Below, piece by piece: positions 21,961 to 31,507 of a DNA stretch of 64,000 nucleotides. Every line of letters starts with the position of its first letter. The stretch's first letter is position 1. Position numbers and translations under genes: made by a program. Source of the DNA: Chitinophagaceae bacterium. Its GTDB lineage: Bacteria > Bacteroidota > Bacteroidia > Chitinophagales > Chitinophagaceae. The notes beneath the pieces were generated by a model, which saw only the letters and a program-made list of their open reading frames with translations, was not told the origin of the DNA and did not search any database. The stretch is taken from the NCBI GenBank assembly GCA_016713085.1, contig JADJPV010000002.1, positions 124,001-188,000 on the forward strand, given 5' to 3'.

Positions 21961-22721
21961 TTATAATCAGGTAAGGTAACCGCCTTCATTATTTTCCTGT
22001 TCTTAATCCGCATTAAAAAATGCCTGCCACCGTTTTTTTCATTTATCTGAACGGCCATGTATTTTGCGTCTGGCACAGTAAACTTCTCTAATGCAAACAC
22101 CAAAACAGAATTATTTTTGGCTTTTACCAGCCTAGTATTACCAACTATATAAACAGGTTTCAGTTCAATTTCCTGCACGGCAGTTCGTTTAGATTTCTTC
22201 TTATCTCGTATATAAAAACGGATAAGTTCAATGGTGTAGTCAACCGGGCTATTGTTGGAAATTGAAACCTGATAAAACATCATATCATTCTTAATATAAA
22301 TGCCCGTAATGGCTGCATCGGTTTTCCATTTATGGTCTTCAATTCCCTTTGTTACTGGTTGATTGTCCAGGATTCCGTTTGCATACATGGCTGTGGTTGC
22401 CTTATTATTAATGGGCAGATAGTGAACCAGCACAACAGGCTTTCCATCATAACAAACATCAAAGGCATAAATACTGCCATCCTCTGTTACCACACTCAGG
22501 TTGGTTTCACTAAAACTATTGGAAGCAGCTTTTACCAATAAAATAGTCGGCACCTCTTTTACCTGCTGCGCTAATATTGACTGACTCCCCCTGTCCACAT
22601 GCCGGATGGCGAATGGAAAAATGAGACTGGTGGTTTTTTCTGTTGAAATACACAATTGTGTTTGCGCCTGCGTAGCTGTGAATAACACAATTGCAAATGC
22701 TGTTATTAAATACTTTTTCAT
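21957..22721 (-). CDS. traN: Conjugative transposon protein TraN
   Basis: 254 residues with a signal peptide (MKKYLITAFAIVLFTATQAQ). FPFAIRHVDRGSQSILAQQVKEVPTILLVKAA and SLSVVTEDGSIYAFDVCYDG are typical of the DUF4138/TraN family of Bacteroidetes mating systems, the likely VirB9-like outer part of the channel in the periplasm. It sits downstream of traM as in CTnDOT and related elements. Intact. The VirB9 analogy is inference from gene order and general fold, not from detailed motifs. Confidence 0.85.
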   Translation of the reverse strand: MKKYLITAFAIVLFTATQAQTQLCISTEKTTSLIFPFAIRHVDRGSQSILAQQVKEVPTILLVKAASNSFSETNLSVVTEDGSIYAFDVCYDGKPVVLVHYLPINNKATTAMYANGILDNQPVTKGIEDHKWKTDAAITGIYIKNDMMFYQVSISNNSPVDYTIELIRFYIRDKKKSKRTAVQEIELKPVYIVGNTRLVKAKNNSVLVFALEKFTVPDAKYMAVQINEKNGGRHFLMRIKNRKIMKAVTLPDYK

Positions 22722-22803
22722 TTTTAATGTTTTTATTTTTCCTGAATATTTTGATCTCTCAGCAAAACCCTGTAACCGGCTTTTACCATTACTTTCACCT
22801 GCT

Positions 22804-24008
22804 TTACTTTTTACTGAGCAAACTTTTTACGGTATTGATACCGGCGGCAGCGGCTTGTGCTTTTAAGGAAGGGTCGAGTGAAGTAAGTTCCATTAGTTGA
22901 AGGCTGTTGTCGGCTGATTGTTTAGCCACATCTCTTGATATAGCCCCCGGAATGTAAATACCCGCCAGGCCATCCATATCATATACTTCCAGTTTTACCG
23001 GGAACAAAGAATTGTTATACCGTATAGAACTTATCTCAACCTGCAGCCGTTCATTTTCTAACGAAACCAAACCTGACACCATATTGTTTTTTGGTATCAG
23101 TACGCCATTAATATAAATGTCAGCAGCAAGCCTTAGTTTAATAACAGCATTGTTTACCAATATTGTATTTTCAGGTATTATGGCTTCTATTGCATTATCA
23201 GCATCATTATCATTTACTGTGTTTTCCAATCCATAAAATCCAATGATTTGATTAGTTTTTCTTTTATTAGTGTCGAGCAGACTGATATTGAAACTTGCCA
23301 GATACTTACTGACTATAAATACAGTTGCCTTCTGTTTTTGTGATTTTTCCTTCAACCGTTCCTTTACCCTGTCAGGGTGTTGTATATCCATAATTTTATC
23401 AAGGGTGTTGCTCAGTTGTTTCATTTCAGTATCTTCTGTATTGTTTTCAGCCATTCCCTGCATCATATTCCGCAACTGATTCACCTGTTGAGAAAAGTCA
23501 TCATCATACGCCGCATATTTTTCATCACCGGGTTTTTCCGTAGTTGAACTTTCAGGCTTGTCAATCTGGTTTTGAAGCTGTGCTAATTTCTGCATCAGCT
23601 TTTCTTCAGGATTTGTAGCCGCAGATGAGTAAGGAGAAGTATTTAACCGCTGATTAAATTTAGAAGCAGAGTTTACAGTTAATTGCTCAATTTCATTAAC
23701 CGGACTTGCAAATGAATCCGGCTTTGAAAGATAGAACGGGTCATTTTTAATTTGCTCCAAAAGCTCTAAGGAATCTTTATCAGCCTTATCATAAAAGCTG
23801 AGTTTGTTTTCGCTTTTATCATCTTTCAATTGAGCATCAGGCAGGTTGAGATTTAGCCCTGCTGTTTCAATAGGATTTCTATTCTTACCACCAGCTCCAC
23901 CGCCCAGGGCCCAGAATGCCATTGTTAAAAAGGAATTACCAGCAATGGTAACACCAGCATCATTTTTCGTTTCCGCAGAAATGCCTGCGACCTTTGTTCA
24001 CTTTTCAT
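22804..24008 (-). CDS. traM: Conjugative transposon protein TraM (one frameshift)
   Basis: About 402 residues. From the start at 24008 it reads MKSEQRSQAFLRKRKMM and then a single membrane helix; the frame shifts near 23929 (one A missing on the plus strand) and resumes with TMAFWALGGGAGG. A long flexible, proline/asparagine-rich middle region is followed by a C-terminal domain (VFIVSKYLASFNISLL to VKSLLSKK) matching TraM of Bacteroidetes ICEs, the counterpart of VirB10. It would span from the inner membrane into the periplasm. Next to traN and the TraL-position gene in the conserved order. Confidence 0.83.
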
Positions 24009-24013
24009 ACACC

Positions 24014-24505
24014 TCATTTTTGTTTTTGTGAGTAATAAATCTGTTCAAGCATTATCACCGTATCCATCAGGAAAGGCCTTGCAGTAACAATGCTGTCGTA
24101 TAAATAACTTTTGCTTTGCTTCAGGCTGTCTAAATACTTTTTAAATTGTTGTATTTGATTAAAGGTTTCTTCATCAACCGAGTTATCCGTTGCCATAATG
24201 TCATCACCGGTACTCTCAAAGTGTTTTGGAATACTGGCTTTATCAATTTGCAGAGCCTTATTATTTGCATCAGTATTTACTATCGCATCTGTAAAAAGAT
24301 AAATGCTGTAGCCGCCGCAGCCTATGCAGAAAATAATCAAGTACAGTTTTAGTCTTTTCGTATTCATACCTGCAACTATTTTATTCATCCCTTTTGCAAA
24401 TTTGATTTGAACAGCTATACCTGCTTTTGCAATCTTTCCGGCCACTTTGTCGGAAACTGCATTGCCCGGTTCAACTTTCTTCTTTTGTCTTTTAAATAAC
24501 CACAT
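24014..24505 (-). CDS. Single-span membrane protein in the TraL position
   Basis: 163 residues: a basic N-terminus (MWLFKRQKKK), one hydrophobic helix near residues 53-70 (LKLYLIIFCIGCGGYSIYLF), and a polar C-terminus with predicted helices (FNQIQQFKKYLDSLKQSKSYL). It lies between traK (1 base upstream) and traM (5 bases downstream), where TraL is found in CTnDOT-like systems. Sequence similarity to TraL is not obvious to me, so the assignment is by position and topology. Confidence 0.6.
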   Translation of the reverse strand: MWLFKRQKKKVEPGNAVSDKVAGKIAKAGIAVQIKFAKGMNKIVAGMNTKRLKLYLIIFCIGCGGYSIYLFTDAIVNTDANNKALQIDKASIPKHFESTGDDIMATDNSVDEETFNQIQQFKKYLDSLKQSKSYLYDSIVTARPFLMDTVIMLEQIYYSQKQK

Positions 24506-24506
24506 A

Positions 24507-25124
24507 TCACCTGGTTTGAGTATTGATGTCTGCGTTTTCTAATGTTTGCCATTTCTCTATCAGAAATCCATGCGGATTATTATCTGACCGTGAAACGTTT
24601 CTCAAATACCCTTCGGTAATTAAACTTCTTGTGATGATGGATGTAGGGCGGATGATAGTTTCCTTACCCTTGTACTTAAAATAGTAAGGATATGAATTGA
24701 TACTAATTTCAATACTATCCATCTCAATTTCCTGGCTGATATTACCGGCAATGAGATTGGAGAAATAACCATTCTCTTTCAGGTTATCATACTGCTGCTT
24801 GGCAGAATTGTCTGCCAGGTAAAGTGCTTTTGTGATATTTGTTTGTATTACCTTATCATCCGGGTCGAGGGTGAAGAAGAAATGATGAAACATTTTTACA
24901 TGGTCTTTTGCTTCAACAGGTATGTTATCTTTTCTGTCGGCAGCAAAAGCTTCTAATGCCTTACCATTTGCCAATATGAAAACCTTTTGCTGCGATTGTG
25001 ATGCTAACTGGTAGCTTTTGTATGCTATAAACAGAGAGATAAGAATACACCCAGCTATAAATGCTATTGAGAATAACCGTATATAACGGAATGCAGAATC
25101 TATATTTTTCATTTTTTTGAACAT
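24507..25124 (-). CDS. traK: Conjugative transposon protein TraK (VirB8-like)
   Basis: 205 residues. FKKMKNIDSAFRYIRLFSIAFIAGCILISLFIAYKSY gives a short cytoplasmic tail and one membrane helix, followed by a periplasmic domain with VFILANGKALEAFAADRKDNIPVEAKDHVKMFHHFFFTLDPDD, the recognisable TraK core of Bacteroidetes elements. It is thought to play the VirB8 role of inner-membrane channel assembly. Intact and 1 base from the next gene. Confidence 0.9.
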   Translation of the reverse strand: MFKKMKNIDSAFRYIRLFSIAFIAGCILISLFIAYKSYQLASQSQQKVFILANGKALEAFAADRKDNIPVEAKDHVKMFHHFFFTLDPDDKVIQTNITKALYLADNSAKQQYDNLKENGYFSNLIAGNISQEIEMDSIEISINSYPYYFKYKGKETIIRPTSIITRSLITEGYLRNVSRSDNNPHGFLIEKWQTLENADINTQTR

Positions 25125-25228
25125 TACTCACACTAATCTTTTCTCACTTGTTTCATTTCAAAAACCCGTCCAAGTACATCTAAACACCAGGTAACTGAGG
25201 TAGTCCTACTCTTTATTGGGTATAGCTT

Positions 25229-26419
25229 TTAACTTTTCCCACTCAACTTATCCTTCATATACCCTCCACCACCACTATTACCCTCTTTAAAATACCCTTG
25301 CGATACACCAGCATCTGCCATACTGCTGCTGATTTTATTGTAGCCACTTCCTAATGCATCTTTTGCCATTGAAGCGCCACCGCCAACAATAGTGCGGCTG
25401 GATGTACTCATCATATTAGTTACTTTATACAGCAGTGTATTACCACCACCGGCATGTATAATATAATTGGCAACCGAAGGAACAGTGAAGTATCCGATGA
25501 TGCCGATAATCATAAAAATAAGATAGGCAGTATCGGTAGTGCTAAAGAAGGTGTCGCCATTAGTGGCAATCTGATGCAAATCTTCTTTCAACATATTCTC
25601 CTGAATTTTGCCCATGATGCCACCAAAGATATTTGCCACCGGCAGCCATAAAAAGATATTAAGGTAACGGGCAATCCAAACAGTGAGTGTATGCTGAAAG
25701 CCGTCAAATACAGCAATACCAAATACCAACGGGCCGAGTATGGCCAATACAATCAGATAAAATGTTCGTATAGTATTAATACAAAGTGCTGCCGCCTCAA
25801 ACAACACTTTTAAAACTTCTGCCATCCATTGCTTGATGGAATTGCGAAAGTTATAAGAGAATTTTGCAAAAGCAAATTTAATGTCGTTGCCAATGCTTTT
25901 AAGCCAGCCTTCCTTTTTATCTGCGTAATTATATTTGTACCATTTGTCTCTGTCTCCGCTACCATTAGGTCCCACATACATTTGCCAATAAGCGGTTTTC
26001 TTAATGGCTTCTTCTTTCATAGTTAATAATTGAGCAACAGCCTTATCCGAATCAGTAACCATTGCAGCGGTTGCTGTAACGGTTGGTTTCATAACTCCAT
26101 TAATCATCGCTATTACGGAAGGAAATATTAAAACTGCAAAGCCTAAAACAAAAGGACGAAATAATGGATAAAAATCTACCGGCTCTGCACGGGCAATATG
26201 CCCCCACACCCTTGATGCAATGTACCAAGTGGCTGCAAAGCCAGCAATACCACGACCTACTCCAATCAGGCGACTGCATAGTGGCATCATATCATCGTAC
26301 AACTTTTCAAGTACTTCATGCAGGCTCCGTATCCTGCCTGCCGCACCCTGGGCTTCTGCAAAGTTTGGAATTAAAAATATTAATACAGCTATACCGATTA
26401 ATCTCACACACAATTTCAT
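25229..26419 (-). CDS. traJ: Conjugative transposon protein TraJ (VirB6-like)
   Basis: 396 residues. A signal-like first helix (MKLCVRLIGIAVLIFLIPNFAEAQ) and about six to seven further membrane spans, with GVGRGIAGFAATWYIASRVWGHIARAEPVDFYPLFRPF near residue 55, a strongly conserved TraJ signature. The C-terminus is glycine/serine-rich (GGGGYMKDKLSGKS). Polytopic inner-membrane component of the mating-pair channel. Intact. Confidence 0.92.
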   Translation of the reverse strand: MKLCVRLIGIAVLIFLIPNFAEAQGAAGRIRSLHEVLEKLYDDMMPLCSRLIGVGRGIAGFAATWYIASRVWGHIARAEPVDFYPLFRPFVLGFAVLIFPSVIAMINGVMKPTVTATAAMVTDSDKAVAQLLTMKEEAIKKTAYWQMYVGPNGSGDRDKWYKYNYADKKEGWLKSIGNDIKFAFAKFSYNFRNSIKQWMAEVLKVLFEAAALCINTIRTFYLIVLAILGPLVFGIAVFDGFQHTLTVWIARYLNIFLWLPVANIFGGIMGKIQENMLKEDLHQIATNGDTFFSTTDTAYLIFMIIGIIGYFTVPSVANYIIHAGGGNTLLYKVTNMMSTSSRTIVGGGASMAKDALGSGYNKISSSMADAGVSQGYFKEGNSGGGGYMKDKLSGKS

Positions 26420-26433
26420 ATCTCACTATTTAA

Positions 26434-27060
26434 TTATTGCTTAATACCGTTTATGATTCGGGACATCTTTATTTCTGCCTGTTCCGATTTTCGTTGCAGG
26501 GAAAGTATGGCGGTATTGTTATTAAACTCGTTTAAAAAAGAATACTGGTCAACTACGTTTGTGTAAATCCTATCAATGGCCTGCAGCCGTTCATCATCAC
26601 TCATTCTTAGTTTACCAGATGTGATAACCATTGCCAATTCTTCCAGGCTTTTCAATGTTTCATTAAACAGGTTTGTATAAACTTTGCCGAGATAATCAAT
26701 TTCTGTCAAGGTAAATTGTTTATCATCACGGAACTGTTGCCAGGCTGCTTTATATTCCTTTAAAATTCTGACCTGGTAATTAAAAATATCGGTAATTCGT
26801 TTATACTTTTTTACAGCGGGGCTTACTTCCATCAATCCGTCTAAAAATGTTTTATGCAGGGTAAAGTTTCCCTGCGATAAATCTTTAACTGCTGTATAAC
26901 CTTTGAAGATTATGGTATAAGCATCCTTCATGTTCTTCAATATCTTTTTGAACTGTGCCAGTTTTTCAACATTCAGTAAAAGTTGTTGGGCCTCGTCACT
27001 CTGGGCATTGCTCCTAATAAAGCAAATGCAAAGAGATATAGCAATAATTACTTTTTTCAT
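26434..27060 (-). CDS. Secreted TraI/VirB5-like transfer protein, copy 1
   Basis: 208 residues with signal peptide (MKKVIIAISLCICFIRSNAQ). The rest is mainly amphipathic helix, with YKRITDIFNYQVRILKEYKAAWQQFRDDKQFTLTEIDYLGKVY and a C-terminal AILSLQRKSEQAEIKMSRIINGIK block that recurs in two other genes here. Bacteroidetes TraI-type (DUF4141-like) proteins resemble VirB5 minor pilins in size, export and helical content. It overlaps the start of the next paralogue upstream by 4 bases. Confidence 0.72.
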   Translation of the reverse strand: MKKVIIAISLCICFIRSNAQSDEAQQLLLNVEKLAQFKKILKNMKDAYTIIFKGYTAVKDLSQGNFTLHKTFLDGLMEVSPAVKKYKRITDIFNYQVRILKEYKAAWQQFRDDKQFTLTEIDYLGKVYTNLFNETLKSLEELAMVITSGKLRMSDDERLQAIDRIYTNVVDQYSFLNEFNNNTAILSLQRKSEQAEIKMSRIINGIKQ

Positions 27061-27701
27061 TTTATGCCATTTATAAGTTTAGACCTGTTGATTTCTATTT
27101 GCTCCGTTAACCGCTGCAAAGCCAGCAGGCTGATATCTTCACTCATTACATTGCAGAAGGTGAATTTGTCCTGCATATCGAGGTACAGCTTATCAATTTT
27201 ACCGAGACGCTCATCATCGGTCATCTGTAATTTATCAGGGGTAATAATTTCTATGAGTTCAGTAATGGATTGGATGCAATCATCCATCAGTGCATCCAAT
27301 ACCTTTTACAATATTCAATTTCCTCAGCAGAAAATTGATTGGCTTCCCGGACGGATTGCAATGTTTGCCTGGCAAGTTTAATGATGCGTACCTGGTAGGA
27401 AATAATATCAGCCACTTTAGCATAGCGGCTTATTTTGGGGTTGATTGTTTTGAGGGAACTAAAAAACGTATTGTGCAGGTTCAGGTCGCCTTTCTTTATA
27501 TCCCGGATGGTATTGATACCACCACTTACAATATTATACCCTTTTTTTGGCATAGCCAATATACACCTGAAGGGCAGCTATTTGCTGCAACAGGTATTTC
27601 TTTTGGGTAGATTTTTGATTGACCCATTCGTTGAGGGTTTGGGCATTTGCTGCATTAAATAAAAAAGTTGCAATAACAGGAAGCAAGATTATTTTTTTCA
27701 T
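27057..27701 (-). CDS. Secreted TraI/VirB5-like transfer protein, copy 2 (two frameshifts)
   Basis: About 215 residues after joining. It starts at 27701 with a signal peptide (MKKIILLPVIATFLFNAANAQ) and contains YAKVADIISYQVRIIKLARQTLQSVREANQFSAEEIEYCKK and LLALQRLTEQIEINRSKLINGIK, matching copy 1 block by block. Frames shift near 27545 (one base too many in a run of seven T) and near 27305 (one base missing). First gene of the left tra piece; the sequence ahead of it holds a promoter-like element and a palindrome. Confidence 0.7.
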
Positions 27702-27729
27702 ACACTCCAATTTTCACTCTTCACAATGA

Positions 27730-27747
27730 GTTTTGTTATAACAAAAC
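27730..27747. promoter_or_regulatory. Perfect 18-bp palindrome, candidate operator of the left tra operon
   Basis: GTTTTGTTATAACAAAAC is its own reverse complement and lies 29 bases upstream of the first tra start codon, between it and the promoter-like element. Such a perfect palindrome is a natural site for a dimeric repressor. Confidence 0.5.
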
Positions 27748-27766
27748 CCTTTCCGGATTTTGTAAA

Positions 27767-27834
27767 TTGGGGGTATGGGAAGTAGGACTATCTATGCTCC
27801 AACTTTCGTAAATACAACTTACCTTAGCTTATTG
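27767..27834 (-). promoter_or_regulatory. Promoter-like 68-bp element, copy 1
   Basis: Aligns without gaps to 39808-39875 (about 48 of 68 bases identical). On the minus strand it carries TATTTACG, close to TAnnTTTG, with TTTG 21 bases upstream at 27836-27839. It precedes the VirB5-like copy 2 gene. Confidence 0.5.
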
Positions 27835-28084
27835 TCAAATGTTTCTATTTAAACATTCGCAAATACAATAGTTACCTGTAAGCGTAAAACCTGACACAGC
27901 AACACGACAATGACACGGAAGATAATGATATATTACAGACAATTTGACCTTGACTTTCGGCTGACTTTTTGCCGACCCGACAAGCTAACACTTCTGTATT
28001 TTTTATTTTTTCCACCACACATTTTTTAAATTCAATTTTATGTCTGCCCACATTTGGCACATTTGCTTTTAACTTTTGGAGACA

Positions 28085-28984
28085 ATGAAACACACCATTC
28101 CATATTACAAAGAAATAAATGACTTTCTGCAATCAATTCCCTCTGATTACAGAACTTCAAATCCGCATTTTTACTGTTTGAGGTTAAAAGAAAATGAAAT
28201 CGCAATTAATAATTATAAAGCACCTTTCAGAAAAGATTTTTATTTCATCGGACTTATTACCAATGCAGGAAAAACAAAAATCACTTACGACAATACCAAT
28301 GTAACTAAACTCAATTCGTTTTTGGTTTTTCAATCACCAGGATTATTGTATAGTTTTCTCCGAGACAATTCAGCAAGCGGTTATTTGATTTACTTTAAAA
28401 AGGAGTGCCTGTCTTTTTTCAAGCCCGACTTTGAAAAGGAATTTCCATTCTTTAACATTCTTCACACAAACTTTTTTAAACTTAACGAAGTAAAATTTCA
28501 GGGATTTGCCCCCCACTTTGAAGATGTGTTTTCAGCTTATGAAAACACAACTGACAATCAACATAAAGTGGCAGCCATTAAATTTCTTGCTCTACTTTAT
28601 CAGTTGAAAGAATTTACAAATGCTTTCAAACAATGGGAAGAAGGATTTACAACACCGCAGCAAATTCTATTGCAAAAATTTGTTCAATTGGTAAACAACT
28701 TTTACATAGAGAAAAGAACAATTGAGGATTATGCTGCCCTATTAAATGTAACAGCAAACCATCTTTCTCAATCTGTTAAATCTGCATCTGACAAAAACGC
28801 ATTGAGTTTTATCAACGACAGGTTATTATCAGAAGCTAAATCAATAATTCAGTTTACCGATTTCGACATTGCCGAAATAGCTTACCAACTTAATTTTTCA
28901 GACCCAGCCAATTTTGGAAAATTCTTCAAGAAGCACACCGACCAGACACCGCTTGAATTCAGGAAGCAGTCAACAAAAAAATAA
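28085..28984 (+). CDS. AraC-family transcriptional regulator
   Basis: About 299 residues. The C-terminal 100 residues carry the double helix-turn-helix of AraC proteins: TIEDYAALLNVTANHLSQSVKSASDKNALSFINDRLLSEAKSII and FDIAEIAYQLNFSDPANFGKFFKKHTDQTPLEFR. The N-terminal part is a cupin-like ligand-binding region (KAPFRKDFYFIGLIT). I start at the ATG at 28085, preceded by GGAG at a good distance, rather than the in-frame TTG at 28076. It heads a run of plus-strand reductase genes and is their likely activator. Confidence 0.88.
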   Translation: MKHTIPYYKEINDFLQSIPSDYRTSNPHFYCLRLKENEIAINNYKAPFRKDFYFIGLITNAGKTKITYDNTNVTKLNSFLVFQSPGLLYSFLRDNSASGYLIYFKKECLSFFKPDFEKEFPFFNILHTNFFKLNEVKFQGFAPHFEDVFSAYENTTDNQHKVAAIKFLALLYQLKEFTNAFKQWEEGFTTPQQILLQKFVQLVNNFYIEKRTIEDYAALLNVTANHLSQSVKSASDKNALSFINDRLLSEAKSIIQFTDFDIAEIAYQLNFSDPANFGKFFKKHTDQTPLEFRKQSTKK

Positions 28985-29034
28985 TCTACCATTACAACAA
29001 AGTTATTGACCATTCCCAATAAGCTAATGCGTTC

Positions 29035-29042
29035 TACTTTTG
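29035..29042 (+). promoter_or_regulatory. -7 box for the reductase cluster
   Basis: TACTTTTG fits TAnnTTTG and lies 41 bases before the start of the NAD(P)-binding protein gene. No TTTG is present at the ideal distance upstream, which would fit a promoter needing an activator such as the adjacent AraC protein. Confidence 0.45.
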
Positions 29043-29082
29043 TATCGTTAAATTAAATAACGAACTATTTAAAAGTAGAAAA

Positions 29083-29712
29083 ATGAAATTAGCAATATTC
29101 GGAGCAAGCGGACCAACAGGCAAATTAGTTGTTCAGCAAGCATTAGAACAAGGACATAAAGTAACCGCCTTTGTGCGTAGTCCTGAAAAGGTTACTCAAT
29201 CGCATCTTGATTTAACGGTAATAAAAGCAGATGCTTTAAGTCCATCAACTTTTGAAAATCATTTAAAAGGGCACGATGTTGTTTTATCTGCATTAGGTAT
29301 CGGTCAAAGTTTTAAAGACACAGCGCTTTATTCAGAAAGCGGAAAAAACATTATTGAAGCAATGCGTAAAAGTGGTGTAAATAAATTTATCTGCCTTACA
29401 TCAGGTGGCGTAGAAGACGATGACCCCTCGTTTGAATTTATTTATAAACTCATTTTCAAACGGTTGTTGCGTAAGCCCTACAACAATATGAAAAAGTTGG
29501 AAAGTTATCTTCAATCAGTTAATGACATTGACTGGATTATTGTTCGCCCTTCTCGCTTAGTTGACACTCCATTAACAGGAGTTTATAGAGTATCTGCAAG
29601 GTATGCACCAAAAGGTGGCTCAAAAATTTCAAGAGCCGACCTTGCACAATTTATGCTGAAACAACTGAACTCAAATGAATGGTTGAGAAAAACACCCACA
29701 CTTACTTATTAA
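29083..29712 (+). CDS. NAD(P)-binding (NmrA-like/atypical SDR) oxidoreductase
   Basis: 209 residues. The N-terminal LAIFGASGPTGKLVVQQALEQGHKVTAFVRSPEK is the NAD(P)-binding motif of atypical short-chain dehydrogenases (NmrA-like, biliverdin reductase B-like). VVLSALGIGQ and FICLTSGGVEDDDP follow in the expected places. The family includes flavin and quinone reductases and redox sensors; the substrate is unknown. First gene after the AraC regulator, 15 bases from the next. Confidence 0.85.
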   Translation: MKLAIFGASGPTGKLVVQQALEQGHKVTAFVRSPEKVTQSHLDLTVIKADALSPSTFENHLKGHDVVLSALGIGQSFKDTALYSESGKNIIEAMRKSGVNKFICLTSGGVEDDDPSFEFIYKLIFKRLLRKPYNNMKKLESYLQSVNDIDWIIVRPSRLVDTPLTGVYRVSARYAPKGGSKISRADLAQFMLKQLNSNEWLRKTPTLTY

Positions 29713-29727
29713 TAAAAGCGAGATAAA

Positions 29728-30741
29728 ATGAAATACAAAATATTTGGAAGAAGTGGTTTAAGAGTTTCTGAAATGGCACTTGGAACAATGACTTTCGGAA
29801 CTGAATGGGGATGGGGTGCTGATAAAGATGAAAGCAAAAAAAGTTTTGATGCTTATTCAAATGCCGGAGGTAATTTCATTGATACTGCCAATCGTTATAC
29901 AGAAGGAACAAGTGAAATATTTGTTGGCGAATTTATTCAGAGCGATCGGGACCATTTTGTGTTAGCTACAAAATATACATTGTATGACAAACCGAATGAT
30001 GTAAACTATTCCGGCAATCATCGTAAAAATATGATGCGGTCGGTTGAGGCAAGTTTAAAGCGTCTCTGTACCGAATATATTGATTTGTTATGGTTACACG
30101 CTTGGGATTTTTTAACTCCAACTGAAGAAGTTCTGCGAGGTTTAGACGATTTAGTCCGTTCAGGAAAAGTGCATTACATCGGTATTTCAGACACCCCGGC
30201 TTGGATAGTTTCAAGAGCCAATGCCATTGCCGAGTTAAGAAGTTGGACACAATTTACAGGGCTTCAAGTTGAATACAGTTTATTACAACGCACAGCTGAA
30301 AGAGATTTGTTGCCAATGGCTAAAGAACTGCAAATTGCAATGACGCCTTGGGCACCATTGGCAGGCGGAACACTTACAGGTAAATATTTAAAAGGAGAAA
30401 AAGGAAGGGTTTCAGAAAATAGTGCAAGGAGGAATGAAGAGAAAACACTAATCGTAGAAGCTCTTGTTGATGTTGCAAAAACTTTAGAAGTAACTCCTGC
30501 ACAACTTGCTATAAGGTGGACGATGCAAAAAGAACAAACCTCCATACCTATTGTTGGTGCAAATAAAGCCCTGCAAATAGAGGAAAGTTTAGGCAGTGTA
30601 AATTTTTCTATTCCTGATGAACAAATGAATATATTGAATGAGGTTAGTAAAATAGAAATGGGTTTTCCTCACGATTTTCTTGCTGGAGAAGATGTGAAGA
30701 ATGTAGTTTACGGAGGAACGAAACAATTAATAATCAAATAA
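29728..30741 (+). CDS. Aldo/keto reductase
   Basis: 337 residues, full length. The catalytic tetrad is visible: aspartate and tyrosine in NFIDTANRYTEGTSE, lysine in FVLATKYTLY, histidine in DLLWLHAWDF. IPIVGANKALQIEESL near residue 275 is the NADPH phosphate-binding region. It reduces aldehydes or ketones with NADPH in the cytosol. Part of the AraC-linked cluster of five or six oxidoreductases, suggesting defence against reactive carbonyls or breakdown of a carbonyl compound. Confidence 0.92.
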   Translation: MKYKIFGRSGLRVSEMALGTMTFGTEWGWGADKDESKKSFDAYSNAGGNFIDTANRYTEGTSEIFVGEFIQSDRDHFVLATKYTLYDKPNDVNYSGNHRKNMMRSVEASLKRLCTEYIDLLWLHAWDFLTPTEEVLRGLDDLVRSGKVHYIGISDTPAWIVSRANAIAELRSWTQFTGLQVEYSLLQRTAERDLLPMAKELQIAMTPWAPLAGGTLTGKYLKGEKGRVSENSARRNEEKTLIVEALVDVAKTLEVTPAQLAIRWTMQKEQTSIPIVGANKALQIEESLGSVNFSIPDEQMNILNEVSKIEMGFPHDFLAGEDVKNVVYGGTKQLIIK

Positions 30742-30763
30742 AGAATTAACAAAAAGAAAAACA

Positions 30764-31459
30764 ATGAAAAAAATCGCAATTATCGGAACAGGAACCGTTG
30801 GTCAAACCCTCGCTTCCAAACTCGTTACACTTGGTTATGATGTAATGATGGGCACACGAAATGTGTCAGAAAAATTGGCAAGCACAGCAAAAGACGGCTA
30901 TGGAAATCCTCCATTCAGCGAATGGTATGCTCAAAATAAAAATGTCAAATTAGGAACATTCGCAGAAGCAGCAGCTTTTGGTGAAATTGTTTTAAACGCT
31001 TCGCAAGGTGCAAACTCTATTAACGCTTTAAAATTGGCAGAGGCAAAAAATCTGAATGGGAAAATTATTATGGATGTTGCCAATCCTTTAGATTTCAGCA
31101 AAGGAATGCCCCCTTGTTTAGTTCCTGAACTATCCAACACAAATTCGTTGGGCGAAGAAATTCAAAAAACATTCCCCGATGCTAAAGTGGTAAAAACATT
31201 AAACACAATGTGGTGTGGACTAATGGTAAATCCTACTATGATAGGCGGTGGAAACCATACAAGTTTTATCTGCGGAAATGATGCTGATGCCAAAACAAAA
31301 GTAAAATCCTTGATGAACGAATTTGGCTGGAAGAATGAAAATATCCTTGACTTGGGAGACATCAGTTCGGCAAGAGGAACTGAAGCTGTATTGCCTGTTT
31401 GGTTAAGAATTTGGGGAGCTACGCAAAACGGAGCTTTCAATTTCAAAATTGTAAGCTAA
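30764..31459 (+). CDS. NADPH-dependent F420 reductase-like / NAD(P)-binding oxidoreductase
   Basis: 231 residues. IAIIGTGTVGQTLASKLVTLGYDVMMGTRN is the N-terminal Rossmann motif of the F420_oxidored/ketopantoate-like family, and KVVKTLNTMWCGLMVNP lies where that family contacts the nicotinamide. In non-F420 organisms such proteins act on NADPH with unknown acceptors. It follows the aldo/keto reductase by 22 bases and is ended by a hairpin. Confidence 0.82.
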   Translation: MKKIAIIGTGTVGQTLASKLVTLGYDVMMGTRNVSEKLASTAKDGYGNPPFSEWYAQNKNVKLGTFAEAAAFGEIVLNASQGANSINALKLAEAKNLNGKIIMDVANPLDFSKGMPPCLVPELSNTNSLGEEIQKTFPDAKVVKTLNTMWCGLMVNPTMIGGGNHTSFICGNDADAKTKVKSLMNEFGWKNENILDLGDISSARGTEAVLPVWLRIWGATQNGAFNFKIVS

Positions 31460-31467
31460 ATGTATTT

Positions 31468-31507
31468 CCTGTTGTGCGATTATGAAAAACTCTAATTGCA
31501 CAACAGG
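31468..31507 (+). terminator. Hairpin after the F420-reductase-like gene
   Basis: Perfect 10-bp inverted repeat CCTGTTGTGC / GCACAACAGG with a 20-base loop, 9 bases after the stop codon. It is followed by a weak TTATTATT, so termination is probable but not certain. Confidence 0.55.

Larger units (their letters stand above)
27702..28084. other. Divergent intergenic region between tra operon and AraC-regulated cluster
   Basis: 383 bases with no credible gene. It holds the palindrome at 27730-27747, the promoter-like 68-bp sequence at 27767-27834 (minus-strand direction), an inverted repeat AATGTTT / AAACATT near 27839-27858, a 12-bp sequence at 27980-27991 repeated on the far side of the cargo, and the AT-rich leader of the AraC gene. 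Confidence 0.6.

Noticed and set aside
27872..28132. Minus-strand open frame of 86 codons upstream of the AraC gene
   Set aside because: Cysteine-rich and low in recognisable structure; overlaps the AraC leader. Probably non-coding.
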